DNA from: Bacteroidales bacterium
GTDB lineage: Bacteria > Bacteroidota > Bacteroidia > Bacteroidales > Muribaculaceae
Assembly (NCBI GenBank): GCA_003150235.1
Contig: QAMW01000026.1
Location: 92,678 to 156,677 of the forward strand
Direction: 5' to 3'
Length of the DNA: 64,000 nt
Below the pieces are notes generated by a model that had not been told where the DNA came from, did no database searches, and saw only the letters and a program-made list of their open reading frames with translations. Shown here in pieces: positions 50,248 through 60,400 of this stretch (its first letter is position 1; every line of letters begins with the position of its first letter). Both the position numbers and the translations under genes were made by a program.

Positions 50248-51375
50248 TTATTTTATTTGTGTTTTGACTCCGTTGATAATATATATGCCCGGTGTCAATG
50301 AATCAATATTGTCAGCGTTAGATAATATTCTCACTCCATCAATACCATATACATTGTATTTTTGAACGCCGTTTACAGAAATCGACTCAACTGCGGATGA
50401 GTCAGTGATGTCAACCAATTCGTATGACAATGAGCCTAATCCGATTTCAGCGGCATAGTCAACGATGTGCGCTCCGTGCCGTCCGTTTATCCGCTGCACT
50501 AATGGTGCGCTGTTGTCGCCGGTAGTTGACTGATGATTGAATATCAAATCCAGACAAGCCTTGTCCAATGCCACCGGATCAAGAGATGCCAGAATCCCTA
50601 TATCTTTCATTTGCGGTGCCGACGGATGACCGTCACAATCGCAATCGACAGAAAGATTGTTCATGACATTGATATAAATCGTATTACCTTTGAAGTAATC
50701 GTGAACGGACTGTGCCGCAGCTGCCATTGACTCCAGAAAAGCGTCCTGCCCTGACGGATTTTGAAATACATATCTCGGATCATCATACCTTCCTGCGGTA
50801 TGTATGAGCGTTTTTCCTTCCGGAGTAGCGATGCCGATGCTTTGGTTTTTAAGCACACCTCCGAATCCGCCCATTGCATGACCCTTGAAATGGGCGAGAT
50901 TTATAAGGAAATCGTAATTGGACAGATGACTTCCGACACGATTATATTGGAGGTATTTTGTATCCGTTACAGGCAGGTCGATATATCCGTCTGCATCCAT
51001 TATATCAACTTCAGCGATGTCGCCATAGCCGCGTTGTTCTATCGCACGGCGATGGGCCGCTGTGTTTGAACGGTTGCCCCCGTATGCGGTGTTGCACTCT
51101 ACAATAGTCCCGTTTACTTCGTGAACCAAGGAACCTATCAGTTCAGGACGGAGGTGATTGCTCTGGGCCGATTCCCCGGTGCTGATTTTTACCGCGACTT
51201 TGCCGGTAGCCTCTTTGCCAAGAGCCTTGTATATCTTGACAAGACTTTCAGGTGTGATCTCACTGGTAAAATACACAGTTGCCTTTGTCGCCTGTGTCTG
51301 CGCGTTTGCTGAGAACGCTGCCAACAACATTAAGACAGCTGATATGGATGCGGAGAAAAAAGTTCTTGCTTTCAT
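50248..51375 (-). CDS. Exported DUF362 protein with T9SS-like tail
   Basis: A 375-residue protein from the ATG at 51375 with signal peptide 'MKARTFFSASISAVLMLLAA'. The DUF362 domain has 'AVKISTGESAQSNHLRPELI', 'LINLAHFKGHAMGGFGGVLK', 'LSVDCDCDGHPSAPQMKDIG' and 'LASLDPVALDKACLDLI', close to the protein at 41658-42647. The added 60-residue tail ('GVQKYNVYGIDGVRILSNAD', 'GIYIINGVKTQIK') looks like a type IX secretion sorting domain, so it may reach the cell surface. Confidence 0.82.
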   Translation of the reverse strand: MKARTFFSASISAVLMLLAAFSANAQTQATKATVYFTSEITPESLVKIYKALGKEATGKVAVKISTGESAQSNHLRPELIGSLVHEVNGTIVECNTAYGGNRSNTAAHRRAIEQRGYGDIAEVDIMDADGYIDLPVTDTKYLQYNRVGSHLSNYDFLINLAHFKGHAMGGFGGVLKNQSIGIATPEGKTLIHTAGRYDDPRYVFQNPSGQDAFLESMAAAAQSVHDYFKGNTIYINVMNNLSVDCDCDGHPSAPQMKDIGILASLDPVALDKACLDLIFNHQSTTGDNSAPLVQRINGRHGAHIVDYAAEIGLGSLSYELVDITDSSAVESISVNGVQKYNVYGIDGVRILSNADNIDSLTPGIYIINGVKTQIK

Positions 51376-51420
51376 TTTTATATGCATTTGAAATGGATGC
51401 TGATACCTGTTTTCTGATAT

Positions 51421-51921
51421 TTATTGATTCTGATGCTTAACAGCTTCGGCATATTCCTCGTCCGTTACAGGGCTGAGCCATGTATTCTTGTTGGTCTGCG
51501 GATTGCATTCGACAGCCAGATGAGAGAACCAGCTGTCAGGTGCAGCTCCGTGCCAATGCACCACATCCGGTGCTATTTCGACCACATCGCCGGCTTTAAG
51601 CCGACGCGCCGGTTTGCCTTTTTCCTGATAGTAGCCTTCGCCACCGACACAGACAAGCAGCTGTCCTCCGGTATGGCTGTGCCAGTTGTTGCGGCATCCC
51701 GGCTCGAATGTCACGTTCGATACAGGTACATTCAGTTCCTTCATGGAGGTCAGCGGAGCCAGCCATGAGCGGCCGCTGAAATATTGTTCGTATGCCACAT
51801 TCGGTTTTCCTGTGGGAAATGCGCTGGTTTCCGGTACTTTTGTTTCCATATTCTGAGCGTTGATGTAACCGGACGACAAGAAAATGGCCGTCATGGTTAC
51901 GAATACTTGAAATATCTTCAT
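51421..51921 (-). CDS. Exported cupin-domain protein
   Basis: A 166-residue protein with signal peptide 'MKIFQVFVTMTAIFLSSGYI' and a single cupin barrel. Metal ligands are in 'CRNNWHSHTGGQLLVCVGGE' and 'DVVEIAPDVVHWHGAAPDSW'. Such cupins often appear beside CMD-family and AKR genes. The reaction is unknown. Confidence 0.85.
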   Translation of the reverse strand: MKIFQVFVTMTAIFLSSGYINAQNMETKVPETSAFPTGKPNVAYEQYFSGRSWLAPLTSMKELNVPVSNVTFEPGCRNNWHSHTGGQLLVCVGGEGYYQEKGKPARRLKAGDVVEIAPDVVHWHGAAPDSWFSHLAVECNPQTNKNTWLSPVTDEEYAEAVKHQNQ

Positions 51922-51951
51922 CGGTATTGGTATTTTATTCCGAGTTTCGGA

Positions 51952-52752
51952 TTAACGGTTTATCATTATTTTCTTAGCGACACTCTGTTTTCCGGAATTT
52001 ATCTGCGCCAGATATAAGCCGGAAGACAGTGAGGATGTGGGGATTGTATTGTCGGAAGTCTCAAATACCTTTACTCCCGACAGATTGAACAGCGAGAGTG
52101 AATCGACATCTCCGTTGACAATAATTCCGCCGGCTACATAGCTGATGCTTACATCTGCGTCCGATACCACCGATTCGATGCCGCTCAGATTATTGTAGTC
52201 AATCTGTGCAAGCCACGATGAGATTATTGAGCTGCAGTTTGATGTCTGGGACGAACGAATCCACAGGCTTGGACTTACAAAATCTCCGTCAGGAATCAGA
52301 CGGTGCGCGTCTGCTTCGACACCGCTTATACCACTGCTCGCGCTTGAAACGATGAGACCGATTTTCTTCCCCTGCATCTGCGCTCCGTTGTGGAATAGGA
52401 ATGTCTGCATCGGGGCGGCCATATTGCTCCACCACAGCGGAGCGGCTACAATGACCATATCGTATTCGCTGAGATTTACATTCACAGGCTTTATCTCAGG
52501 ATATGAAGCCGCGTCATCGGGATTTTCACGGATTGCCGAGATAAGCGCGCTGCCGATGGCGTAGTTGTTGGCTGCGTAATCCAGCCCTTCTTCCGCAGGC
52601 TCTACCTCCACCATATCGGCGCCGGTCTGCGACTGGAGTTCCGTGGCGATTGTACGGACATTGTTTGTGAAGCTATAATACACAATCAATGTCTTTGCAT
52701 TGATGGCGATTGCCGAAAGCGCAATGGCCAGGGTGATTATCAGTTTTTTCAT
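51952..52752 (-). CDS. Exported flavodoxin with T9SS-like sorting tail
   Basis: A 266-residue protein from the ATG at 52752 with signal peptide 'MKKLIITLAIALSAIAINA'. The flavodoxin domain ('TLIVYYSFTNNVRTIATELQ', 'DMVIVAAPLWWSNMAAPMQT', 'IGLIVSSASSGISGVEADAH') is followed by a C-terminal sorting domain ('DVDSLSLFNLSGVKVFETSD', 'LSSGLYLAQINSGKQSVAKK'). An exported flavodoxin is unusual, since these are normally cytoplasmic electron carriers. It is the first gene of the island operon. Confidence 0.82.
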   Translation of the reverse strand: MKKLIITLAIALSAIAINAKTLIVYYSFTNNVRTIATELQSQTGADMVEVEPAEEGLDYAANNYAIGSALISAIRENPDDAASYPEIKPVNVNLSEYDMVIVAAPLWWSNMAAPMQTFLFHNGAQMQGKKIGLIVSSASSGISGVEADAHRLIPDGDFVSPSLWIRSSQTSNCSSIISSWLAQIDYNNLSGIESVVSDADVSISYVAGGIIVNGDVDSLSLFNLSGVKVFETSDNTIPTSSLSSGLYLAQINSGKQSVAKKIMINR

Positions 52753-52783
52753 GTCTGTAAATTTTAGAATTGTTTTCACGATG

Positions 52784-52791
52784 CAAAATTA
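52784..52791 (-). promoter_or_regulatory. -7 box of the redox-island operon
   Basis: Minus-strand TAATTTTG, 32 nt before the flavodoxin start. No TTTG is present 19-20 nt upstream, as expected for an activator-dependent promoter. Confidence 0.55.
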
Positions 52792-52822
52792 GCATCTTCT
52801 ATTGAGCCGGACTGTATCCCTA

Positions 52823-52851
52823 TTACGGATAAGAGTAACCATCTTACGGAT
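52823..52851. promoter_or_regulatory. Direct repeat TTACGGAT with 21-bp period, candidate AraC-type operator
   Basis: TTACGGAT at 52823-52830 and again at 52844-52851. The 21-bp spacing equals two helical turns, which suits the two DNA-binding helices of an AraC-family activator. It lies about 45-75 nt upstream of the predicted start of the redox operon and faces the AraC gene. Confidence 0.55.
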
Positions 52852-53013
52852 TATGAACACAAGGTATAATACCCTTATTGACAAGGCTGTAAGAAACGCT
52901 GTGATTTTGTGCATATCTTACTTGATTTTGTGATTTTATTACTGATTATCCCTCCGTACTGTCTCTCCGTTGCTCGATTTTGGTTATCTTTGCACTCAAA
53001 AAACAGAACCGTC

Positions 53014-53913
53014 ATGGAAGAAGTGATAAAGGTTGATACTATTGACCAATACAACAAACTTTTCGGACTGGAAACCCTGCATCCGCTTGTCGCGGTTGTG
53101 GACTTATCCAAGGCTCCCGTCTGGCCCGATCATTTCCGCTTTAATTACGGAGTATATTGCATATACCTGAAAGATGCAAAATGCGGCGAGATACGTTATG
53201 GCCGTCAGAATTACGACTATCAGGAAGGAAGTGTTATCGCTTTTGCTCCCGGACAAATCGCCAATGTGGATCTGGAGAGAGGCTCAAAGCCATCCGGTCT
53301 TGGAGTCCTGTTCCACTCCGATCTTTTACATGGCACTCCGCTCGGCAGAGAGATAGACCGTTATTCGTTCTTTTCATACGAGTCAAACGAGGCTCTGCAT
53401 GTCTCGGAACGTGAGCGCAGAATATTGGTTGACTGCATCGACAAGATAGGCTATGAAATGGAACACGCTATCGACAAACACAGCAAACGGTTGATAGCTA
53501 CCAATATCGAGCTGTTCCTTGACTACTGTATGCGTTTTTACGACCGTCAGTTCATCACCCGCTCTGAAGTGAATCATGATGTCATTGTAAAATTTGAGAA
53601 ACTATTGGATGAATACTTCAAGGACGAGAATCTGCGCAGAAGCGGATTGCCTCAAGTCCGGTATTTCGCAGACAAGGTCTGCCTTTCGCCAAATTATTTC
53701 GGCGACCTTGTGAAAAGGGAAACAGGCATGACAGCACAGGAATATATCCAGAACAAACTTATCCGTATATCAAAAGAATGGGTATTGAATACTCAACTGA
53801 CAATCAGTCAGATTGCATACGAGTTAGGTTTCCAATACTCCCAACATTTCAGCCGCACTTTCAAGAAAAACGTGGGGTGTACGCCTCTTGAATACCGACG
53901 GATGCAGGCGTAA
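53014..53913 (+). CDS. AraC-family transcription regulator
   Basis: A 299-residue regulator from the ATG at 53014. The N-terminal ligand-binding half has 'FNYGVYCIYLKDAKCGEIRY' and 'QEGSVIAFAPGQIANVDLER'. The C-terminal AraC/XylS DNA-binding domain has two helix-turn-helix units ('RYFADKVCLSPNYFGDLVKR' and 'TISQIAYELGFQYSQHFSRT'). A TATCTTTG -7 box lies at 52985-52992. It is divergent from the redox-island operon and most likely its activator. The signal is unknown. Confidence 0.88.
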   Translation: MEEVIKVDTIDQYNKLFGLETLHPLVAVVDLSKAPVWPDHFRFNYGVYCIYLKDAKCGEIRYGRQNYDYQEGSVIAFAPGQIANVDLERGSKPSGLGVLFHSDLLHGTPLGREIDRYSFFSYESNEALHVSERERRILVDCIDKIGYEMEHAIDKHSKRLIATNIELFLDYCMRFYDRQFITRSEVNHDVIVKFEKLLDEYFKDENLRRSGLPQVRYFADKVCLSPNYFGDLVKRETGMTAQEYIQNKLIRISKEWVLNTQLTISQIAYELGFQYSQHFSRTFKKNVGCTPLEYRRMQA

Positions 53914-54023
53914 CCCAATCTTCCTTGTGTCAACACAAGGCCCGAATTATCATCGGTAGTCCTTTGGCTTGTAAACTCAAAGGGGCTAAAGATTGTTAGT
54001 CCTTCGTATCAAAAACAAATTTT

Positions 54024-54389
54024 ATGAATCTTGAAGATTTTAGAAATTTATGTCTTTCATTTCCTTGCGCAAAGGAGAATTCGCCTTGGACTGAACCTCA
54101 ATATCAGAATCTGGTGACATTCACAGTTGCGGACAAATGGTTTTGTCTGCTTGATATGGATAAAAAGGCCTGCAACCTGAAATGTCCGGTGGAGTCAGTA
54201 ACAGAACTACAGGACAAATATCAGGGAGTGCAACCGGCATGGCACATGAACAAGACACATTGGATTACCGTACTGCTTGATTCCGATGTTCCTGCAGAGG
54301 AAATTAAAATCCTTGTAAAACAGGCATACGATTTAATTGTAGCAAGTCTGTCAAAATCCAAACGCGCAGAACTGGGATTGTCACAATGA
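54024..54389 (+). CDS. MmcQ/YjbR-family protein
   Basis: A 121-residue protein matching the MmcQ/YjbR family: 'NLEDFRNLCLSFPCAKENSP', 'VTFTVADKWFCLLDMDKKAC', 'WHMNKTHWITVLLDSDVPAE'. The family has a double-wing DNA-binding-like fold but no firm function. It lies 110 nt after the AraC gene in the same direction and may belong to the island. Confidence 0.83.
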   Translation: MNLEDFRNLCLSFPCAKENSPWTEPQYQNLVTFTVADKWFCLLDMDKKACNLKCPVESVTELQDKYQGVQPAWHMNKTHWITVLLDSDVPAEEIKILVKQAYDLIVASLSKSKRAELGLSQ

Positions 54390-54436
54390 TTGTCTTATGT
54401 CGGTTCCCATTCTAAAACAACGATATATTAAATAAT

Positions 54437-54478
54437 CAAGCAGGCAGCCCCGATATTGAGTCAAGGTTGCCTGCTTTG
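54437..54478. terminator. Bidirectional terminator between island and helicase block
   Basis: AAGCAGGCA (54438-54446) pairs with TTGCCTGCTT (54467-54476), extended inside by GCC/GGT, between the stop codons of two convergent genes (54389 and 54481). Confidence 0.65.
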
Positions 54479-54480
54479 AA

Positions 54481-57400
54481 TTAAAGTCCGGGTGGGCGAT
54501 ATGCCGGACGAATATATGGTGGAGTAGATTGATAACGAAATTCTGGTTCCGCTACCAGTGAATCTTTGGAGTCGATTGATTGTTGTTCAACATCAGCACG
54601 GTTAACGTGCTGTGTCATTTCTTCTCGCTTGACTTCCTCGCCATCCTTTTCATCATGTTTTGGAGCAAGTTCGGCAGTAATCTTGCGGTCGAGGACGGCA
54701 AGCTCGGATTTCAACGCTTTCAGCTCATCCTCCTTGCCCCACGGTTTTGCGATGATGGCTTCGAGCAACGGCACATCCTTCCGCATTTTCTCGGTGCGTT
54801 CCTCGTATTGACGTATGATTTCGGGGAGACGCTCCAGAGCGTTGACAAAGTTCATGCAAGCGGTTTTTGTGTCGCTCATGGCGATAAAGCCGTTGTTGTA
54901 TTTATACTTGTACTCGCCCTCCACAACAAATCGGTTCTGTATAGCCTCGATACCGTCAGTCAAGGTTTTCTCGGAGATAATGCTTATCGGGAAGCCATAG
55001 ACATCACCGACCCGGACATACTCGCCGTGGGTATTGGTACGCTGTGCCAGACCTTGCAGATGGATACCCATGTTCTGAATATCAGTGAACCTGCAACCGT
55101 CAAGGGTCAGACCGGGTAACGGATTGCCTTCATCATCCCGCTTTAAGGCTGCCTGATATTTGTCCAGATCCGACTGCATTTTCCGCATGGTAATCTCGTT
55201 CTTTCCGATGTCGTCGTTCAGAGAGCGCAACTTATACTCGCTGTCAGCCTTTCCCTTGCCGTGTGCCTTACGCTCACTCTCCAGCGCGGCGATGCGCTTT
55301 TCAAGTTTCGCTTTTTCCAACAGGTCGGTATTGCCACTGAGAATAGCCATATACTCCGAGAAGTTCATGCCGGTGTTCTCATCCATAGAGCCTTCATCAA
55401 TCGTTCTCGCCCCAAGTGCGCCACGTTTCAACTGCGATATGAATGTCTGCTTGCAGTGGAGAAGATTGAATTTATATGAATCCAGCGACCTTTCTACGGC
55501 ATAGATTATCACATCGACCTTGTTGTCGTTGTAGAGCTTTGCGACCTCGTTGCCCTTGCGTATGGCACGGCCCTCGCGCTGCTCCAAGTCGCTGGGACGC
55601 CACGGCGTGTCGAGTTCATGGACGCAAACCGCTCTTTTCTGGGCATTTACGCCTGTCCCCAGCATGGATGTCGAGCCAAACAGCACCCTCACGGTTCCCT
55701 CGTTCATAGCCTCTATGACGGCTTTCCGTGATTTCTCGGTCTTGCATTCCTGTATAAACCGGATTTCATGCGCCGGGATGCCGTAATCCTCGACAAGTTT
55801 ACGCTTGATCTCACTGTAAACCGACCACTCGCCGGGCTTATATGTTCCCAAATCGCTGAAAACAAACTGCGTGCCTTTCTGAGCGTCAAACTTACGGTAA
55901 TACTCGGCAATCATACGGGCGCAATGCGAGGCTTTGTTGTCCGGGTGATCCTCATAGGAAGGGTCAATCATACGCATATCAAGAGCCATCTTGCGGGCAT
56001 AGTCAGTGGCGATGAGCATTTTCCCCTTTCGCTCCTTATCCGACAACGCGACGCGCCCCAGCAAAGTGGCGTCCCCGGTCTTGGCAAACTCCATCAGTTT
56101 CTGAATGAACTCCTCCTGCTGCGGCGTTGGCGGTATATTGTGGAGTATCTCCCGTTTTTCAGGACGGTCAACACCCACATCCTCCGCCGTGCGGTAGTCC
56201 GTGATCTCATTGTAAAACGCCGCCAGTTCCGGCACCTTGATAAAGTACCTGAATCTGTCCTTTGCCACAATATTATTGGTAACATTGAACTCAAAATCGG
56301 TGGTTTTCTTCGCAAAGATTGCCGCCCAAGCGTCGAAACAGCGTATGTCCTGCCTTTCAAGTTCTTTTGGGCGTAGGTACTTGAACAGCAGATACAACTC
56401 TGTCAACGAGTTGCTGATTGTGGTGCCGCTGAGGAAAGTGGCTCCCAAATCCCTGCCGTTGCGCTCCTGAATGGTGCGTATGGCGAAAAGGAGGTTGAGG
56501 GCGCGTTGGCTGCCGTCGGAGTTGCCCAGACCAGCGACACGGTTGTGGCGGGTGTTGAACATAAGGTTCTTGAACTGGTGCGATTCGTCCACGAAAATGT
56601 GGTCTATGCCCATCTGACGGAAGTCAATCACATCGTCAGTGCGGTGGTCTATCTGATAGCGCACCGTCTCTAACTTCGCCTCAAGGTTCTTCTTACGGGT
56701 CTCCAGCCCCCTGAGCATACCGCGCGACACATCCTTTCCCTGCTGCCGGACCACATCAAGGTTTTCCTCGACGGTGTTCAGCTCCGCCTCCAGTATCTCC
56801 TGCTGCAACTCCGGCGACTGCGGTATCTTGCCGAACTGGTCGTGCGACATTATTATGCAGTCATAGTCGTTGTTGCGGATATTGTTGAAGAAACGGACAC
56901 GGTTCTGCGCCGTGTAGCTCTTTTCATCGGCATACAGGATGCGGGCGTCGGGATAGGCCGTCTGATAGGTCATGGCTATGTCGGCGACATTGGCTTTCAG
57001 CCCGATAATCATCGGCTTATGCACCATACCCAGACGCTTCATCTCGTGCGCGGCGATGCACATTATCAGTGTCTTGCCCGTGCCTACCTGATGGTCGGCT
57101 ATTCCGCCTCCGTTCTGTTTCAGCATCCATACGCAGTCCTTCTGCGAGGCATATATCGAATGTATGCCGTAACGGTCAGCCAGCATCTTCAGGTTGAGGC
57201 CGGGGAAAGTCTGGTGTGATCCGTCATACCTCGGTCTGACAAAACAGTTGAACTTGCGGTTATAAAGGTCAACAAGCCTCTCCTTGAACTCCGGACTTTG
57301 CGCCTCCAGCCATTCGGCAAAGCCGTCGCGGATTTCTTCAATCTTGGAATTGGCGAGCTGTATCGCCTCGGAATCCGGCACCTTGATGTCGTTGCCGTGG

Positions 57401-60400
57401 TCGTCCTGGCCGATGCACTTCTTTATCTCCGGCACGGTGTTGTGCAGGGCGTGTTTCAACAGGCTCATGCCGTCGTATGAACGGTATTGACCGCGCACAC
57501 AATATTCCTCCCATATCTTCATATTGCCACCGGAGTTGGTTACCGAATATTCATCAAGCATGGGAGAATACACGACTTTCACATCAGTATCATAAAAGTG
57601 TGTCATGTATGCGGAGTAGATGCCTGTGGGTATCCACCTCTCCCCGAAATTGAAGTCAAGTTCCTCGAAAGTGATTCTTCGGGGTATCGCCTCCTTCAAC
57701 GCCGAAAGGCTTTCGTCAATCCGGCTGTCATGGGCGTCGTGGTCTTTTATCCATTGTTCAATCATCTCCGCTTTCTTCACCACGTTTCCGGCGACGAATC
57801 GGTCGGAGGTCTCATATTCCGACACAAGAGGATTGAAGTAGATATGTCCCTTCAGTTCTTCGGCGAGGCGGTTCTCATCCATATCCACAAGTGATGACAT
57901 ATATCCGAGCCTCACATCTCCGTACTTGTTGAGCGACGCTGCCAACGCCTCCATCGGGGTATCGACCGAAGTCACCTCGTGGATATTGAAGGCAACTGGA
58001 TGGTCGAAGATGTCGGCCTTGACAAACAGCCCCGCCTCGGCACGCTCCAGAGCAAGGGAATCCATGCCGTTGGCGTCCATCATAATCAGCTTGGCGTTGG
58101 CTTTCTCGTTGAGATGCCCGTAACGCTCCACGAACTCATCGTAATACTGGTTTAGGTGTTCGCGCAGATGTTCCGACGGTTCCAGTGTCGTCGCCTCGTA
58201 GTCATAAAGCTGCTGGTATGTCTCCGACAGGGTGATATACAGCATGGCGCGTTGTGCCTGTTCCGGCTTTATGCGCATGGGGGTGAATGTCGCGGTGTTC
58301 TTCCTCACATCGGAGAGAAATCCGACCTGACCGTTGTCCACCACCATAGAGCCGTTCTTGTGAAAAGACCGTATATCCTCCGAGAATTTTCTCGGCGACA
58401 TATCCTGTCCCGCACCCTCTATCGGTATGGCAGTGACTTTCAGCGGACGGTTGCGGCCTCCGGGTATGAAATCCCCCTCGGTCTTTTCGATGTATGTCTC
58501 GCCGGGGGCGATGCCCGCCGCTCTTGCAGCCTCGGCGGACATGGCTTCCGCCTCCATTCTCGCCCTTTCCTCCAGCTGGCGGTGGGCGATAGACATCATA
58601 GCCTCGTAGAATCCGTTGATAGGCGGATTGTCATCCCAGTTCAGGGAGCCGTAAAATTCCAGTTCCTTGTCGGTGAGCTGACGGAATTTGGCTTTGGGCG
58701 GCAGGGGCGCATCCTTCTTTGGTCGGCTGACAGGCTTGGTCTCGCTCTTGTCATTTTTCGGTTCAGTTTTATGTCTGCGTTGTGGTTTGCCGATCGGCTC
58801 CAGTTCTCCGAAAAGATTATAGGCAAAAAGCCGTGGATCATAATTGCCGCTGTAATCGGGTGCGCCGTCGGTCTCTATTTCCTGCGGTTTATCTGCGGGT
58901 GCAGTTGCAGACGGTTCAGAGGCTGACGGTTGAGCCGTCTGAGGTGCCGGTGCCGGTGCCGGTTTCTGTTCAATCTTTGTTTCAACCGGAGGCTCCACTC
59001 CTTTATTATTAGGAGTGATTTCCTCCACGACCTTATGTTTCGGATCTTCCAACTGCTCACATATCGCCACACGCTGTCCGGCTCTTACGAGCTTGGGCAG
59101 ATAGGTGTCGAGGGCATGATGCGGGAATCCGGCAAGCTCGATACTGCGGGTAGGCCCGTTAAGGCGGCGCGTAAGGGTGATGCCGAGTATCTCGGACGCT
59201 TTTACTGCGTCCTCTCCGAATATCTCATAGAAATCTCCGACACGGAACAACAGTATGGCGTCGGGATGTTTCTTTTTCATCTCGCGGTACTGTTCCAACA
59301 GCGGTGCCACCTTTGTAACGGCAGTTCTCTTGACAGCCTCGTTTTTCTTCTCGGCGGTCTCCTGTCTGACTGTCGGAGAGGTGGGAGGTGTCAGTTTGGG
59401 GGCATAGCCGTTGTAGCGGTCTATGTCGAGGCGCAACCGGAATGATAATTGGAGAGCCGTGCCTATATCACGGGCGATACCGTCAACTCCTTCTTTATGG
59501 GTATAGACAATCGCCGGTTTGCCGTACTGGTCGGTACCCATTTTTGCGTCAGTACATATTACGTTGTCGGGAAATGTCTCAAAGAACTTGTTGCCGGGTA
59601 CCTTCGTGGCGTTGTCGATAACGGACTGCGTGAAAAGTTCCTCGTCAAAGGAAAGATTCTTCTTGTCGCTATGCTTCTGGAGAATGATAAGGTCAGACCC
59701 TGCATCGGTTCCGGCGTTCTCGCTGAACGTGTTGTTCGGCAGACGCAACGCCGCCACGAGGTCGGCACGCTTCATCATCTCCAGTCTGACAAACGGGGAT
59801 GCGGCGTTCATGACACCCTGCGACGCGATAAAGGCTACCAGTCCTCCCTCGCGCACAGAATCAAGGGCTTTGAGAAAGAAATAGTTGTGTATCGCCTTCG
59901 ATGCCTGACGGTAAGGAATATCCTTGCTGACGGCATACGCCGGGTCAGGAACGGCAAAATTGCCGAAGGGGATATTTGAGGCTGCCACATCGAAATAGCC
60001 GTCGAAGTCGCGCTCTATCTTCTCAAACCCTTCTATGCGTGTCAGTATTGAGGGGTGCAGGGCTGACAGTATTTTGCCGGTGAGCAGATCCTTTTCGTAT
60101 GCAAGCACCTCCGCACCGGGATATATGTCGTTGCGCAGCAATGAATCTATAAACGCACCCTGACCGGCTGACGGTTCAAGAAAACTCCGTACCTCTATAC
60201 CCGCCTGTTTCAGAGAGCCGGATATGGCGTCGATGACAGGCGCAGGTGTATAGAAAGCCGTCAGAACGGAGGCTTTCAGTGAATCCATATACCGGGCGAA
60301 CTCCTTGTCGTCCTTAGAATAGTCATGGATAAGGCGGCGCAGTTCAACGGTCGGGGCGAATAATTCAATATCCGTTTTATTCCATTTGGCGACATCCTCT

